From the NCBI RefSeq assembly GCF_000003605.2, contig NW_003134343.1, positions 253,100-296,140 of the forward strand: a DNA stretch of 43,041 nt, in the 5' to 3' direction. This stretch comes from Saccoglossus kowalevskii (taxonomy: Eukaryota > Hemichordata > Enteropneusta > Harrimaniidae). This document shows positions 24,901 to 30,103 of the stretch, piece by piece (within the stretch, counting starts at the first letter, position 1; each line of letters opens with the position of its first letter). The notes beneath the pieces were generated by a model. The model saw only the letters and a list, made by a program, of their open reading frames with translations, was not told the origin of the DNA and made no database searches. Both the position numbers and the translations under genes were made by a program.

Positions 24901-25010
24901 TACTTGCATCTGTTTCAAAGTATGTTAAAAACATTTTGTTTTCTATTTTTCTTTCACAGAATATGTTAGCGGAAGACATGTTTGATGAAGCCATTACTTC
25001 CACTGTGTAA
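3778..25010 (+). CDS. PPFIBP1: Liprin-beta (PPFIBP1/2 family), 5'-partial, spliced gene
   Basis: This is a liprin-beta scaffold gene; the symbol denotes the family, since an invertebrate usually has one liprin-beta for the two vertebrate paralogues. Liprin-betas bind liprin-alphas and act at cell adhesions and presynaptic sites. The 18 confident exons join in phase to about 890 codons, against roughly 1,000 in human liprin-beta-1 from memory, so about the first 100 residues are missing and must lie upstream. Order: coiled coil (exons 3778-9174), variable linker (12434-15753), conserved basic linker (18060-18565), SAM1 (19498-20100), SAM2 (20160-20604), SAM3 (22695-23542), Lys-rich tail ending in TSTV at 25007. 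Diagnostic blocks include LQVSVLTDQVEAQ, AVESLMVAN, WVTRWLDD, RVMEWLRSVDL and NKTLLRRHLTTHF. Every junction was checked for phase and splice signals. The family call is very secure; cassette exons are less so. Confidence 0.95.
5031..5162 (+). CDS. PPFIBP1: Liprin-beta coding exon, coiled coil
   Basis: 44 codons, phase 0 to 0, CAACAG acceptor and GTAAAC donor. It begins EIGERTSLQNEKLNLVDTVS, matching the vertebrate heptad region of the type LSRTSLETQKLDLMAEIS. It ends DDRLREYM. Confidence 0.92.
5636..5753 (+). CDS. PPFIBP1: Liprin-beta coding exon, coiled coil
   Basis: 118 bp, phase 0 to 1, acceptor CTCTTAG and donor GTAAAG. It begins NELAEYKTQVREKDEEIECL. The heptads are strongly charged, consistent with continued coiled coil. 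Confidence 0.9.
5789..5937. mobile_element. MITE family B copy in a liprin intron
   Basis: Inverted ends ACCATATTTACTCTGTTAGC and CTAATAGGTCAAATATGGTA enclose about 110 bp without coding potential. The same ends recur at 17278-17353 and 41130-41297. Confidence 0.65.
6199..6240 (+). CDS. PPFIBP1: Candidate 42-nt liprin-beta microexon
   Basis: A 42-nt stretch between a TGCTACAG acceptor and a GTAAGC donor. It is symmetrical (phase 1 to 1), so it can be included or skipped without shifting the frame. It encodes EEIIAFLQVKLRQK (with the boundary codons). This aligns reasonably with the vertebrate liprin-beta segment of the form ESEVKRLQEKLVCK, at the same place just before the KLKEAVESL block. 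The short length makes chance possible. Confidence 0.5.
7328..7681 (-). pseudogene. Decayed paired-domain-like transposase fragment
   Basis: On the minus strand, from an ATG at 7681, the frame reads ATKSGTPVEVRTRVVDLYFH and GLSFAEIGD, then TGA, then NGVSKQTAYNIVKQV. This is the helix-turn-helix pattern of paired domains and Tc1-type transposases (compare GRPLPDVVRQRIVELAHQG...VSHGCVSKIL in Pax proteins). A frameshifted TDNVIDYVEY and then, back in the first frame, IYGREIRQNLL resemble the second helical subdomain. At least one stop and two shifts break it. No DDE catalytic part follows. It lies in a liprin intron and is probably an old transposon remnant. Confidence 0.7.
8339..8400 (+). CDS. 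PPFIBP1: Liprin-beta coding exon, AVESL block
   Basis: 62 bp, phase 1 to 0, TTGTAG acceptor and GTAAGT donor. It encodes TEVGKLKEAVESLMVANGEK, nearly identical to the vertebrate EVQKMKKAVESLMAANEEK block. Confidence 0.93.
9090..9174 (+). CDS. PPFIBP1: Liprin-beta coding exon with tandem donors
   Basis: It begins DRKIDELKRSLNRYRRVQDM, matching DRKIEDLRQCLNRYKKMQDT of vertebrates, and closes the coiled coil. Two donors nine nucleotides apart, after 9165 (GTAAGA) and after 9174 (GTGAGT), both leave phase 1. The longer form adds two lysines, giving an AQGKKG text that I recall in human liprin-beta-1; the shorter gives NAQG directly. Confidence 0.92.
10435..10497 (+). CDS. PPFIBP1: Probable liprin-beta cassette exon (3' end uncertain)
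   Basis: After a pyrimidine-rich tract and a TTAAG acceptor the phase-1 frame reads GSPERPHNNSSSSKTSPLST. It follows the preceding QG well; vertebrate liprin-betas have a PSER or SAER text at the same point in some isoforms. The 3' end is unclear. A GC donor after 10497 or a GT donor after 10527 would both make a phase 1-1 cassette; the frame stays open to a TAG at about 10617. Skipping it also preserves the frame. Confidence 0.5.
11979..12182 (+). mobile_element. MITE family A copy, forward
   Basis: The element runs from TACTGTAAAACACTTTATTT to a TACAGTA end. The interior has repeated TTTTCGCTG and TTCACTGA motifs. The ends are imperfect inverted repeats bounded by TA. Confidence 0.75.
12434..12555 (+). 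CDS. PPFIBP1: Liprin-beta linker exon with two in-frame donors
   Basis: Phase 1 to 0 after a GTTTTAG acceptor. It reads NGMECAQSDSTSTLNSQPST, a Ser/Thr-rich linker poorly conserved in the family. Donors after 12525 (AAG then GTCAGT) and after 12555 (GAG then GTAATT) both end in phase 0, so ten codons (VSQKSKLLPE) are optional. The exon lies between two inverted MITE copies. Confidence 0.8.
12734..12949 (-). mobile_element. MITE family A copy, reverse
   Basis: Same element as 11979-12182 but inverted; it ends AAAATAAAGTATTTTACAGT A. With the first copy it brackets the liprin exon at 12434-12555. Confidence 0.75.
13230..13508 (+). CDS. PPFIBP1: Liprin-beta linker exon
   Basis: 93 codons, phase 0 to 0, TTCAACAG acceptor and GTGAGT donor. 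The text is Thr/Val/Pro-rich and probably disordered, as expected between coiled coil and SAM region. Near its end HKSSSLEDIRDMP resembles the vertebrate KSSSLGNLKKE patch. A 50-bp assembly gap begins 60 bp downstream. Confidence 0.88.
13568..13617. other. Assembly gap
   Basis: Fifty N. It falls in a liprin intron, between an exon and a tandem-rich repeat. Confidence 1.
13753..14745 (+). repeat. Hairpin-headed dispersed repeat with internal 140-bp tandem units
   Basis: It starts with a perfect hairpin (TTTTCGGAC, GAA loop, GTCCGAAAA at 13763-13783). Then comes a GTCCG-rich tract, then six degenerate copies of a unit containing ATGGCCGACTGGCAGCCAT, at about 13864, 14003, 14278, 14418, 14571 and 14703. 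It lies in the liprin intron next to an assembly gap. Open frames through it are repeat-driven. Confidence 0.75.
15486..15753 (+). CDS. PPFIBP1: Liprin-beta linker exon, polyQ and SAPNL block
   Basis: 268 bp, phase 0 to 1, TTGTAG acceptor and GTAAGT donor. It contains YSTLPNSPRKPKD, then a Gln-rich stretch of eight glutamines built on six CAG codons (15591-15608), then YGRGVFKVKGGKRSNSAPNL, matching the vertebrate FGRGFFKIKSNKRTASAPNL block. A second in-frame donor after 15675 (GTAAAG) would omit the SAPNL block. Confidence 0.92.
16190..16320. repeat. Degenerate tandem duplication
   Basis: Two copies of a roughly 60-bp segment with ATAACAACCCAWTGGT and ACACCCTGATRA, in the long liprin intron 15754-18059. 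The rest of that intron shows only the MITE at 17278. Confidence 0.6.
17278..17353. mobile_element. MITE family B copy, 76 bp
   Basis: TACTGTATTTGCTCTATTGG at the left faces CTAATAGAGCAAATATGGTA at the right: nearly palindromic ends flanked by TA, as expected for a Tc1/mariner-derived MITE. Confidence 0.7.
18060..18219 (+). CDS. PPFIBP1: Liprin-beta linker exon ending at a GC donor
   Basis: 160 bp, phase 1 to 2. With the previous exon it restores SAPNLAETE exactly as in vertebrate liprin-betas. It continues with an acidic run, then KEQKKKKSGFKRFFGR. The donor is GCAAGG after CAG, the consensus of a GC-AG intron. No GT donor gives the conserved continuation FFGRLRRSSSG. Confidence 0.92.
18289..18381. 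repeat. 41-bp tandem repeat, 2.3 copies
   Basis: Units at 18289-18329 and 18330-18370 plus a partial third, containing GATTTGATAACTAACACTAG. They differ at two or three bases. They lie in the short GC-AG intron of liprin-beta. Confidence 0.9.
18437..18565 (+). CDS. PPFIBP1: Liprin-beta conserved basic linker exon
   Basis: 129 bp, phase 2 to 2, TGTCAG acceptor and GTGAGT donor. It encodes LRRSSSGSLNLEEEDDN followed by RGGRLRSTAGARLGWSKDL, corresponding to KRGGTRATAGPRLGWSRDL in vertebrates. This basic segment before SAM1 is a liprin-beta signature and rich in potential phosphorylation sites. Confidence 0.95.
19498..19648 (+). CDS. PPFIBP1: Liprin-beta exon, SAM domain 1
   Basis: 151 bp, phase 2 to 0, TTTCAG acceptor and GTAAGT donor. 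It encodes DIDVPFANWDSDKVAAWLHE followed by MGLGQYVSACKQCVRNGSTL, the first half of SAM1 with its aromatic and Leu core. It continues into DLGIKHPLHRKKL in the next exon. Confidence 0.95.
20075..20275 (+). CDS. PPFIBP1: Liprin-beta exon, end of SAM1 and start of SAM2
   Basis: 67 codons, phase 0 to 0. DLGIKHPLHRKKLQLAL closes SAM1. LDYNWVTRWLDDVGLPQYKD and SRVDGRMLHYMTV form the first part of SAM2, close to identical with vertebrate liprin-beta. Confidence 0.96.
20482..20604 (+). CDS. PPFIBP1: Liprin-beta exon, end of SAM2
   Basis: 41 codons, phase 0 to 0, TTGCAG acceptor and GTAAGA donor. DDLYFLKVTNILHQSSLKRG and FHPNCLKRRPTDE match the end of vertebrate SAM2 and the short hinge to SAM3. Confidence 0.95.
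20785..20945. repeat. Degenerate repeat with an RNA-like hairpin
   Basis: Two related copies beginning CTCTGTCCT. The first contains a hairpin at 20809-20850: a 10-bp stem using three G-U pairs, a 2-base bulge, a 7-bp stem (AACTTGT with ACAAGTT) and a 6-base loop. Confidence 0.5.
21741..21785 (+). CDS. PPFIBP1: Candidate 45-nt liprin-beta microexon between SAM2 and SAM3
   Basis: A phase 0 to 0 stretch after a strong CTTTCTGCAG acceptor, with donor GTAAAT. It would insert QTLDASQIFLWNSEW in the SAM2-SAM3 hinge. Without it the hinge has the same length as in human liprin-beta-1, so if real it is an optional cassette. No homologous text is known to me. Confidence 0.35.
22173..22228. repeat. 28-bp perfect tandem duplication
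   Basis: GGCTGGTGCTGTACGCTACC lies inside two identical adjacent 28-bp units in the liprin intron 20605-22694. The rest of that intron holds the repeat with hairpin at 20785-20945 and the candidate microexon. Confidence 0.9.
22695..22820 (+). CDS. PPFIBP1: Liprin-beta exon, SAM domain 3 start
   Basis: 42 codons, phase 0 to 0, TGTGTAG acceptor and GTAATG donor. WTSHRVMEWLRSVDLSEYVP and NLRGSGVHGALL match vertebrate SAM3 almost residue for residue. Confidence 0.96.
23354..23542 (+). CDS. PPFIBP1: Liprin-beta exon, SAM domain 3 end
   Basis: 63 codons, phase 0 to 0, ACACAG acceptor and GTAATT donor. It encodes VLEPSFTAETLATLLSIPPN and KTLLRRHLTTHFVALVGA. These are the end of SAM3 and its following helix; the exon ends in KVK, continued by PKKK in the next exon as in vertebrates. 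Confidence 0.96.
23942..24047 (+). mobile_element. MITE family A copy, internally deleted
   Basis: Both ends are present (TACTGTAGAATACTTTATTT and AAAGTATTTCACAGTA) but most of the interior is missing. It sits in the liprin intron before the 24309 exon. Confidence 0.7.
24309..24521 (+). CDS. PPFIBP1: Liprin-beta exon, basic tail
   Basis: 71 codons, phase 0 to 0, TACTCCAG acceptor and GTCAGT donor. It reads PKKKTPSLARKKKSGCEPED, then YLCPMN, parallel to the vertebrate LRKKKQ...YVCPME text. The rest is a polar, poorly conserved tail. Confidence 0.93.
24637..24696 (+). CDS. PPFIBP1: Liprin-beta exon, IGAFSE block
   Basis: 20 codons, phase 0 to 0, TTTCACAG acceptor and GTAAGT donor. The product LNEGAVLQIGAFSEDINKLT corresponds to EGTVRQIGAFSEGINNLT of human liprin-beta-1. 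Confidence 0.94.
24960..25010 (+). CDS. PPFIBP1: Liprin-beta last coding exon with PDZ-ligand-like end
   Basis: 16 codons plus TAA (25008-25010). It reads NMLAEDMFDEAITSTV. The last residues fit the class I PDZ-binding pattern S/T-x-V; I recall the long human form ending DSNV, which fits the same pattern. It continues LT from the previous exon as in LTHMLKEDDMF. Confidence 0.93.
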   Translation, partial: NMLAEDMFDEAITSTV

Positions 25011-25153
25011 TCAGTGTTTTAATTCCTACTGCCCTGTCTCCTCTTTTCTCCCACTTATTTACACCAATGTGTGCCTGAATATCTAAACATATCTGCCTTA
25101 TTTTGATGTGATAACCCAGCAATATTTAGTTTTATCTTCCTGATTTAATTTCC

Positions 25154-25159
25154 AATAAA
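25154..25159 (+). terminator. Candidate liprin-beta polyadenylation signal
   Basis: AATAAA 144 bp after the stop codon, followed by T-rich sequence. It is the first canonical signal after the stop. The region is AT-rich, so further downstream signals may also be used. Confidence 0.45.
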
Positions 25160-28100
25160 TGTTATTTATTCTTGTAACCCTAACATGTGATATCTATATC
25201 AATCGCTTTATTTATTTTTATTCCGATATTTGTCTCTGTGTTTCAACTGCAACTCATACTCCTCCAGTTCAAAACTTGAACCTGAGAAGAATTTGTCAAA
25301 AGTATTTGCAGTTGATATTTTATGAAATTGAAAACTAATTATTTAATCGATATGATTCTTGTGTTTATCAGTTCTACCTAAAATTTTACTTTTCTTACAT
25401 TATAAAGTTGTTCTGATATTTTTTAATTTCATGTTTTTAGTTGTTGAACAAAATCAGAGTAAAAACATATTCTTGGCTTTGATACCTTTTCTTATGTACA
25501 TTAACAAACATTTATTGTATTTAAATGCCTACCCTGTCTAACATTTACCATTGTAGAGTCCACTAGCATATTTACGAAAGTTAAGTTGTGTATATATTGT
25601 TTGAAGACAAATCTACAAGTCAATCTTGTGTCAAAACCTTTTATTTCCAGCCTTCTGAAATCATGTTTTATCTATTCAGTGTTTGTTTTAGAGTGAAACC
25701 AGTGTTTTTATTATTATTGTCAACTGTCTCAGATACTTGCATCACTCACGGATGCCTGTTTTTTAAGCAACCTGAATGGTTATTTGGTGTAATATTTTCT
25801 ATTAATCTGTTTCAGTTACAAGGACTCAAAAGCCTCATTTATGAAGACTGAAAACACTAACACAAAAATGTTTATGTTCAAATCTAATCTTTTATCAGTC
25901 CTATTTTTGTTTTGATTTTATGTTTGTCACTGAATTGATGTCAGATTGTTCAGTCGTACATTTATGAATTATTATACATGAATCATGATTTAAATACATC
26001 TTGGGATATGATTCAAATTACTGGCTAGTCAAAGCCATTCACACTCTGACTAATTAAAGATGGAGGTATTTACATAAACTAAATGTGCCTGTGAAACATA
26101 TGAACTTTCCTTTGTGCCTTTATCATCACTTAGTTACAATCACTGCCATATATTACTGTAGTAATATTAGTATTTCTAATTCAGTTGCAGTAACTTACAG
26201 GGACTGTCTCTTAACTGAAAACTGTTAGATTCATTGTATCATGTTCTACTGTCAATTAAACCCATTGAAAACTTCATAAATACATGAAATATATCATATT
26301 TATGTACCTGCTCATTCGTGGGTGTTTATATTTTGATAACGGATCTATTACACTTAATTTGAATGCAACATTGTAATAATATCAAAACGTGTCCATTGTT
26401 ACATGTACTGTGTACTGTATATTGAAAACAAAACTTCCATTAAATTTGCCAACAGTATTCCCAAAAAAGTTATTTGAAAGAATTGAGACATCATCAAAGC
26501 AAAAATTGTCAGTTCTTTTATTTATTGTATCTTTAAAAAGATGCAAAACAATTTGTATAATGGCATATATTTATGATAATTATCATGAATGAGTTATTAG
26601 ATATTACCGGTAATTCACTTTGGGAAAACCTTTGTTGAGCGTTCGCTTATGAATACAGGGAAGACCAGTAAATACCTTGGACATAAATGGTTTACTGGTG
26701 CATGATGAAATATATATTCAAGTTTTAAAATCAAAAATTTATAAATTGAATATCCATTCCAGTTTTAATTGTATTATGCTTCAGTTTTTGGTTTATAGAT
26801 GATATTGTGGTGCCGTAATTTTTGTTTGATTTGACGGATGCCAATCTTTGTTTCGTTGATGAGTTTTGTTCGCAGTGCTCATATTCAGCGTGATATAGTA
26901 AAACTATATTTTTGGCATTTTTGGATCTTCATCTTGCACATTCTGTGATTACAGATTGATATCTGGGAATGTGTGGTTTACATAGCAACCAAGTCATTAG
27001 AATGTACCACTATATATTCACTAGAATTCTGTATGCTTTTCAATAATTCTAATGTATGAAATATTGACATAATATATTGTAGACAAGAGCAAAGCTTTAA
27101 CAGTATTACTATGCTTTAACAAATTGTTTATGAAATGAAAAAATTATGTTTTCTGCTAACAGTTTTGCCAATCAGAATGGTGAGAACATTTTTTGTCAAA
27201 GTTTTCAAACTCAGCGCCATTTTGTAACGATGCCAAATTTGAACAATACAAAGTTTTATACATCCCGCCATGTGCCTTTGCAAATGAATGTTACACGTCA
27301 AATAGTTAACATTTTTATACAGTCTTTTAATAGTTTTGTAACAAGAAGTGTTTATTTTTAATATCGTCTCAAATCAGTGGCTTTATTCTGAGTTTTGGGT
27401 TTGGATGGAGGGCTTGTATGAGATTGTTTTAAATAGTGCCTAAAAATGGGATAAATTTACGTGCTTTAAGTTTTAATTGTAAACATAAACTAGCTGTAAA
27501 TGTTCTTGAGTTGTAAGTTTATTTTTGCTATTGCAGAAGTCACAGTTCTGGGACTTGCTATATAGTGTACTATTGCATGTTGCTGCTAACTCCTTAGTGC
27601 ATCACATCATAGATAGAGGGCGTAGTATCGATAATTTTAATAAGAATAATATTTCAATTGTGATTTCATTGTATGTGACTTGGAATGCTGATTGGTCATC
27701 GTCAAAATGCATGTCTAGTCACTGTATGATTAGTTTTCCAGTGACCCATAGACTCTTCATGATTGAAAACATTTGTGAAATGAAAATGACATGATTATTA
27801 CAAAAGAAATATTTTTAGGGTTGACTTATTTCTGTTGTCTTCTTAAAAAAAACAATGCAGGATTCTCCCCAGGGCATTGTAGAGTAGGAGTCCCAAATGT
27901 TAAATACAATAGAAGTCATTAACATATTTTATTGTTATGTAAATTGGCAGATACTGTATGCAGTTTTTCTGGGGAGAACACTGCAATGTATTCATTCCAT
28001 GAAATTAGGAATACAGTGATGTCGGTGCGGAGAATTAGTCATTGGCTGCTAGTGATTGGGTATCAAATATAAGAAGAAATAAATGAGTCTAAATTGAGTG

Positions 28101-28853
28101 ACAACATGAATAACCTGCACTGACTAGCCTCCTGAAGTTCATTGTCCTCTATTTGGGGCATTTTGTATTCACAGGGGTATATTGCTGTCATGGTTACTAA
28201 TAATGTATTAGTAACCTATTGTGAAGAAAACCAATTGTACAGTTATGATTAATGTAAATAGTAAAAAATTACTGAAAATAGAGATGTATAGTACATGTAT
28301 TAAAAACTGAAAAATGTACCAAACTATAGAGATATACGAGATAGGAGAAATCGTTTGTCCTTACACCAAAGCATATGGGTAGTCGCAGTCTCTGGGGACT
28401 GAGATGTAGTATATTGTTAGACATTATTATAACTGAAGAAGTCGTATTTAGGGATTCTTTTAGGGATCCTGCTCTTCCAGTAAATCTGAGCATGGAGATG
28501 ATCTGAGATTGGGAAATGTACCTTTTGTCCAAATTTAATTTGCATAGATTATTTTGTACAAATGTCAATACTATAATAGCAAGGCATCATATTTCTATAT
28601 TTGTTGGCAAACTAGTGTTTGTAGATCTGTCCACGGTTTCTTAACAAAATAGCGATGAGGCAGTCAATGCGTCTCAGAAATGTGTACATAATAAGCAGCT
28701 TAGCGTGTCTTGCCATTTTAAGCCTGTGTAGTTTTCCTTCTTCTGTTTTGTTTTTATTTGTGCATTTTCATGTTTTATGTATTTTACTTTGTAGTAGATT
28801 AATAAATACATTTTGTATTCAAAACATATACATAATGGTTTGTTATATTCTAG
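25160..28853. other. Liprin 3' flank and intergenic DNA
   Basis: AT-rich; only short chance open frames. It may include a longer liprin 3' UTR. No RNA gene or transposon was recognised. Confidence 0.5.
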
Positions 28854-29075
28854 AATCCAGTTTATGAAACTCCAAGCAACAGTGGTTCAATCACAGTCCA
28901 ATCACAGGTTCAATCTAGTGCTTTGAAAGAGCGCCTCCACAGTCCCTCGTTCTATCTACCGGTATATATCTATAGAGGGACTGTGGCGCATCCAAGTAAT
29001 TTGAGTCTTCACTGTTTGCCAGCAAAGGAACAATGTGTGCTGGGAACTAGCTTGGCAAATGACTCTGCACTGTAG
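28854..29075 (+). CDS. Hypothetical alternative last exon of liprin-beta
   Basis: After a TATATTCTAG acceptor-like site, a phase-0 frame stays open for 73 codons to a TAG at 29073. It could replace the exon at 24960 after the phase-0 donor at 24696. It begins NPVYETPSNSGSITVQSQVQ. The second half overlaps a strong hairpin (28931-28989) and looks repeat-derived. I recognise no homologue. Confidence 0.25.
   Translation, partial: NPVYETPSNSGSITVQSQVQSSALKERLHSPSFYLPVYIYRGTVAHPSNLSLHCLPAKEQCVLGTSLANDSAL
28931..28989. repeat. Strong hairpin in the intergenic region
   Basis: GCGCC (then TCC) ACAGTCCCTC at 28931-28948 pairs with GAGGGACTGT GGCGC at 28975-28989. That is 15 paired bases with one 3-base bulge and a 26-base loop. 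It could be a short transposon relic. Confidence 0.75.
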
Positions 29076-29779
29076 AGATACTATTACTAGTTTCGACCCT
29101 AATGAATACACACTTGAAGTAACCACAGATAGACCACATGCACTTTATTACTAGTCTGGCTCCCAATTTCAAACTGTAATGACATGCGAGTATTCAAATA
29201 CAACCCCTTTCCACCGATTTAAATAAATAAAAAAAAATACCCCCCCCCCGTTTTGATGAATGCTGATTTTTTTGGAAAATCAAAACACTGTTATTTTAGT
29301 GAAATATCCATTCTGTCCGAATGTTTCTGTGCATTTGATGTCTTTGATTCAGGCGAAACTTCCAAAACAACTTTTTTTTTGCGTACGTGCAAACTTTGAA
29401 AACTATACCCCTTTTTACGCGAATATCGTAATGTACGGCGTGCAGTAAACGCTTATAATAGAGAGGACCTAGTAACTACGTAATCTGCAAATCTTGCCGA
29501 TATTGGTGAATATCATATCAAATAAATTTTGTCCCAGAGAATTGACTATTTTAATTTATTGCTCGTTGGCTACGCCTGAATTATGTTGGTAATGCTATTC
29601 AGGGTGCTAACCACTGTACCCTAACACCTGTCTGCTGACGTGCCAAGACTAGGTGTGAATAACACAGAAAACCTTCATATAAACAAATGACATGCGAGCT
29701 TTACTTTCAAATTTGACTTCAAGGAAATCACGATACTTAGTAATAAATTTGCAATGAAATATTCAATGTTGACTTTATG

Positions 29780-29964
29780 CCATATATATATAATTTTACT
29801 TCTCACTGGTACGAAGCAAGTGCGACGTGTTTATATAGATTTTATGTCGTGCACCGGAAAAAGTAAGGAATATCATTTCAACTCGAGAAGTTTTTGTTAT
29901 GACGGAATTCGATATCGAAATCGAGGCTAGTTCAATTTTCAAACTTTGACCTTTACATCAGCTG
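29780..29964 (+). promoter_or_regulatory. FLAD1: Probable FLAD1 promoter and 5' UTR region
   Basis: CpG dinucleotides become visibly more frequent from about 29780 through exon 1 and to about 30500, unlike the CpG-poor surroundings. No clear TATA box sits at a fixed distance. The transcription start cannot be placed. Confidence 0.35.
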
Positions 29965-30103
29965 ATGTTCCCGACTGATATGTCGGCGAATGTGTTCTCG
30001 CACTTGTCAGGCAAAGTCCCATTTCGCCGTCTTTCTACCGTTGTAAATCATTTGCTAAGAGTGCCCACGATGTCGGGAAGTCGACCTACTGCTGGTATAA
30101 TTA
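29965..30103 (+). CDS. FLAD1: FLAD1 exon 1, presequence-like N terminus
   Basis: 46 codons plus one base, donor GTAAGT. It starts [20 protein letters not shown] and continues [16 protein letters not shown]. No acidic residue follows Asp5, basic and hydroxylated residues alternate with hydrophobics, and this fits a mitochondrial targeting peptide. TAGII at its end is the first conserved FLAD1 text. Confidence 0.85.

Noticed and set aside
29585-29640. tRNA or tRNA-derived SINE on the minus strand
   Set aside because: The reverse strand has an A-box-like ACAGTGGTTAGC, but I see no B box at the right distance and no cloverleaf.
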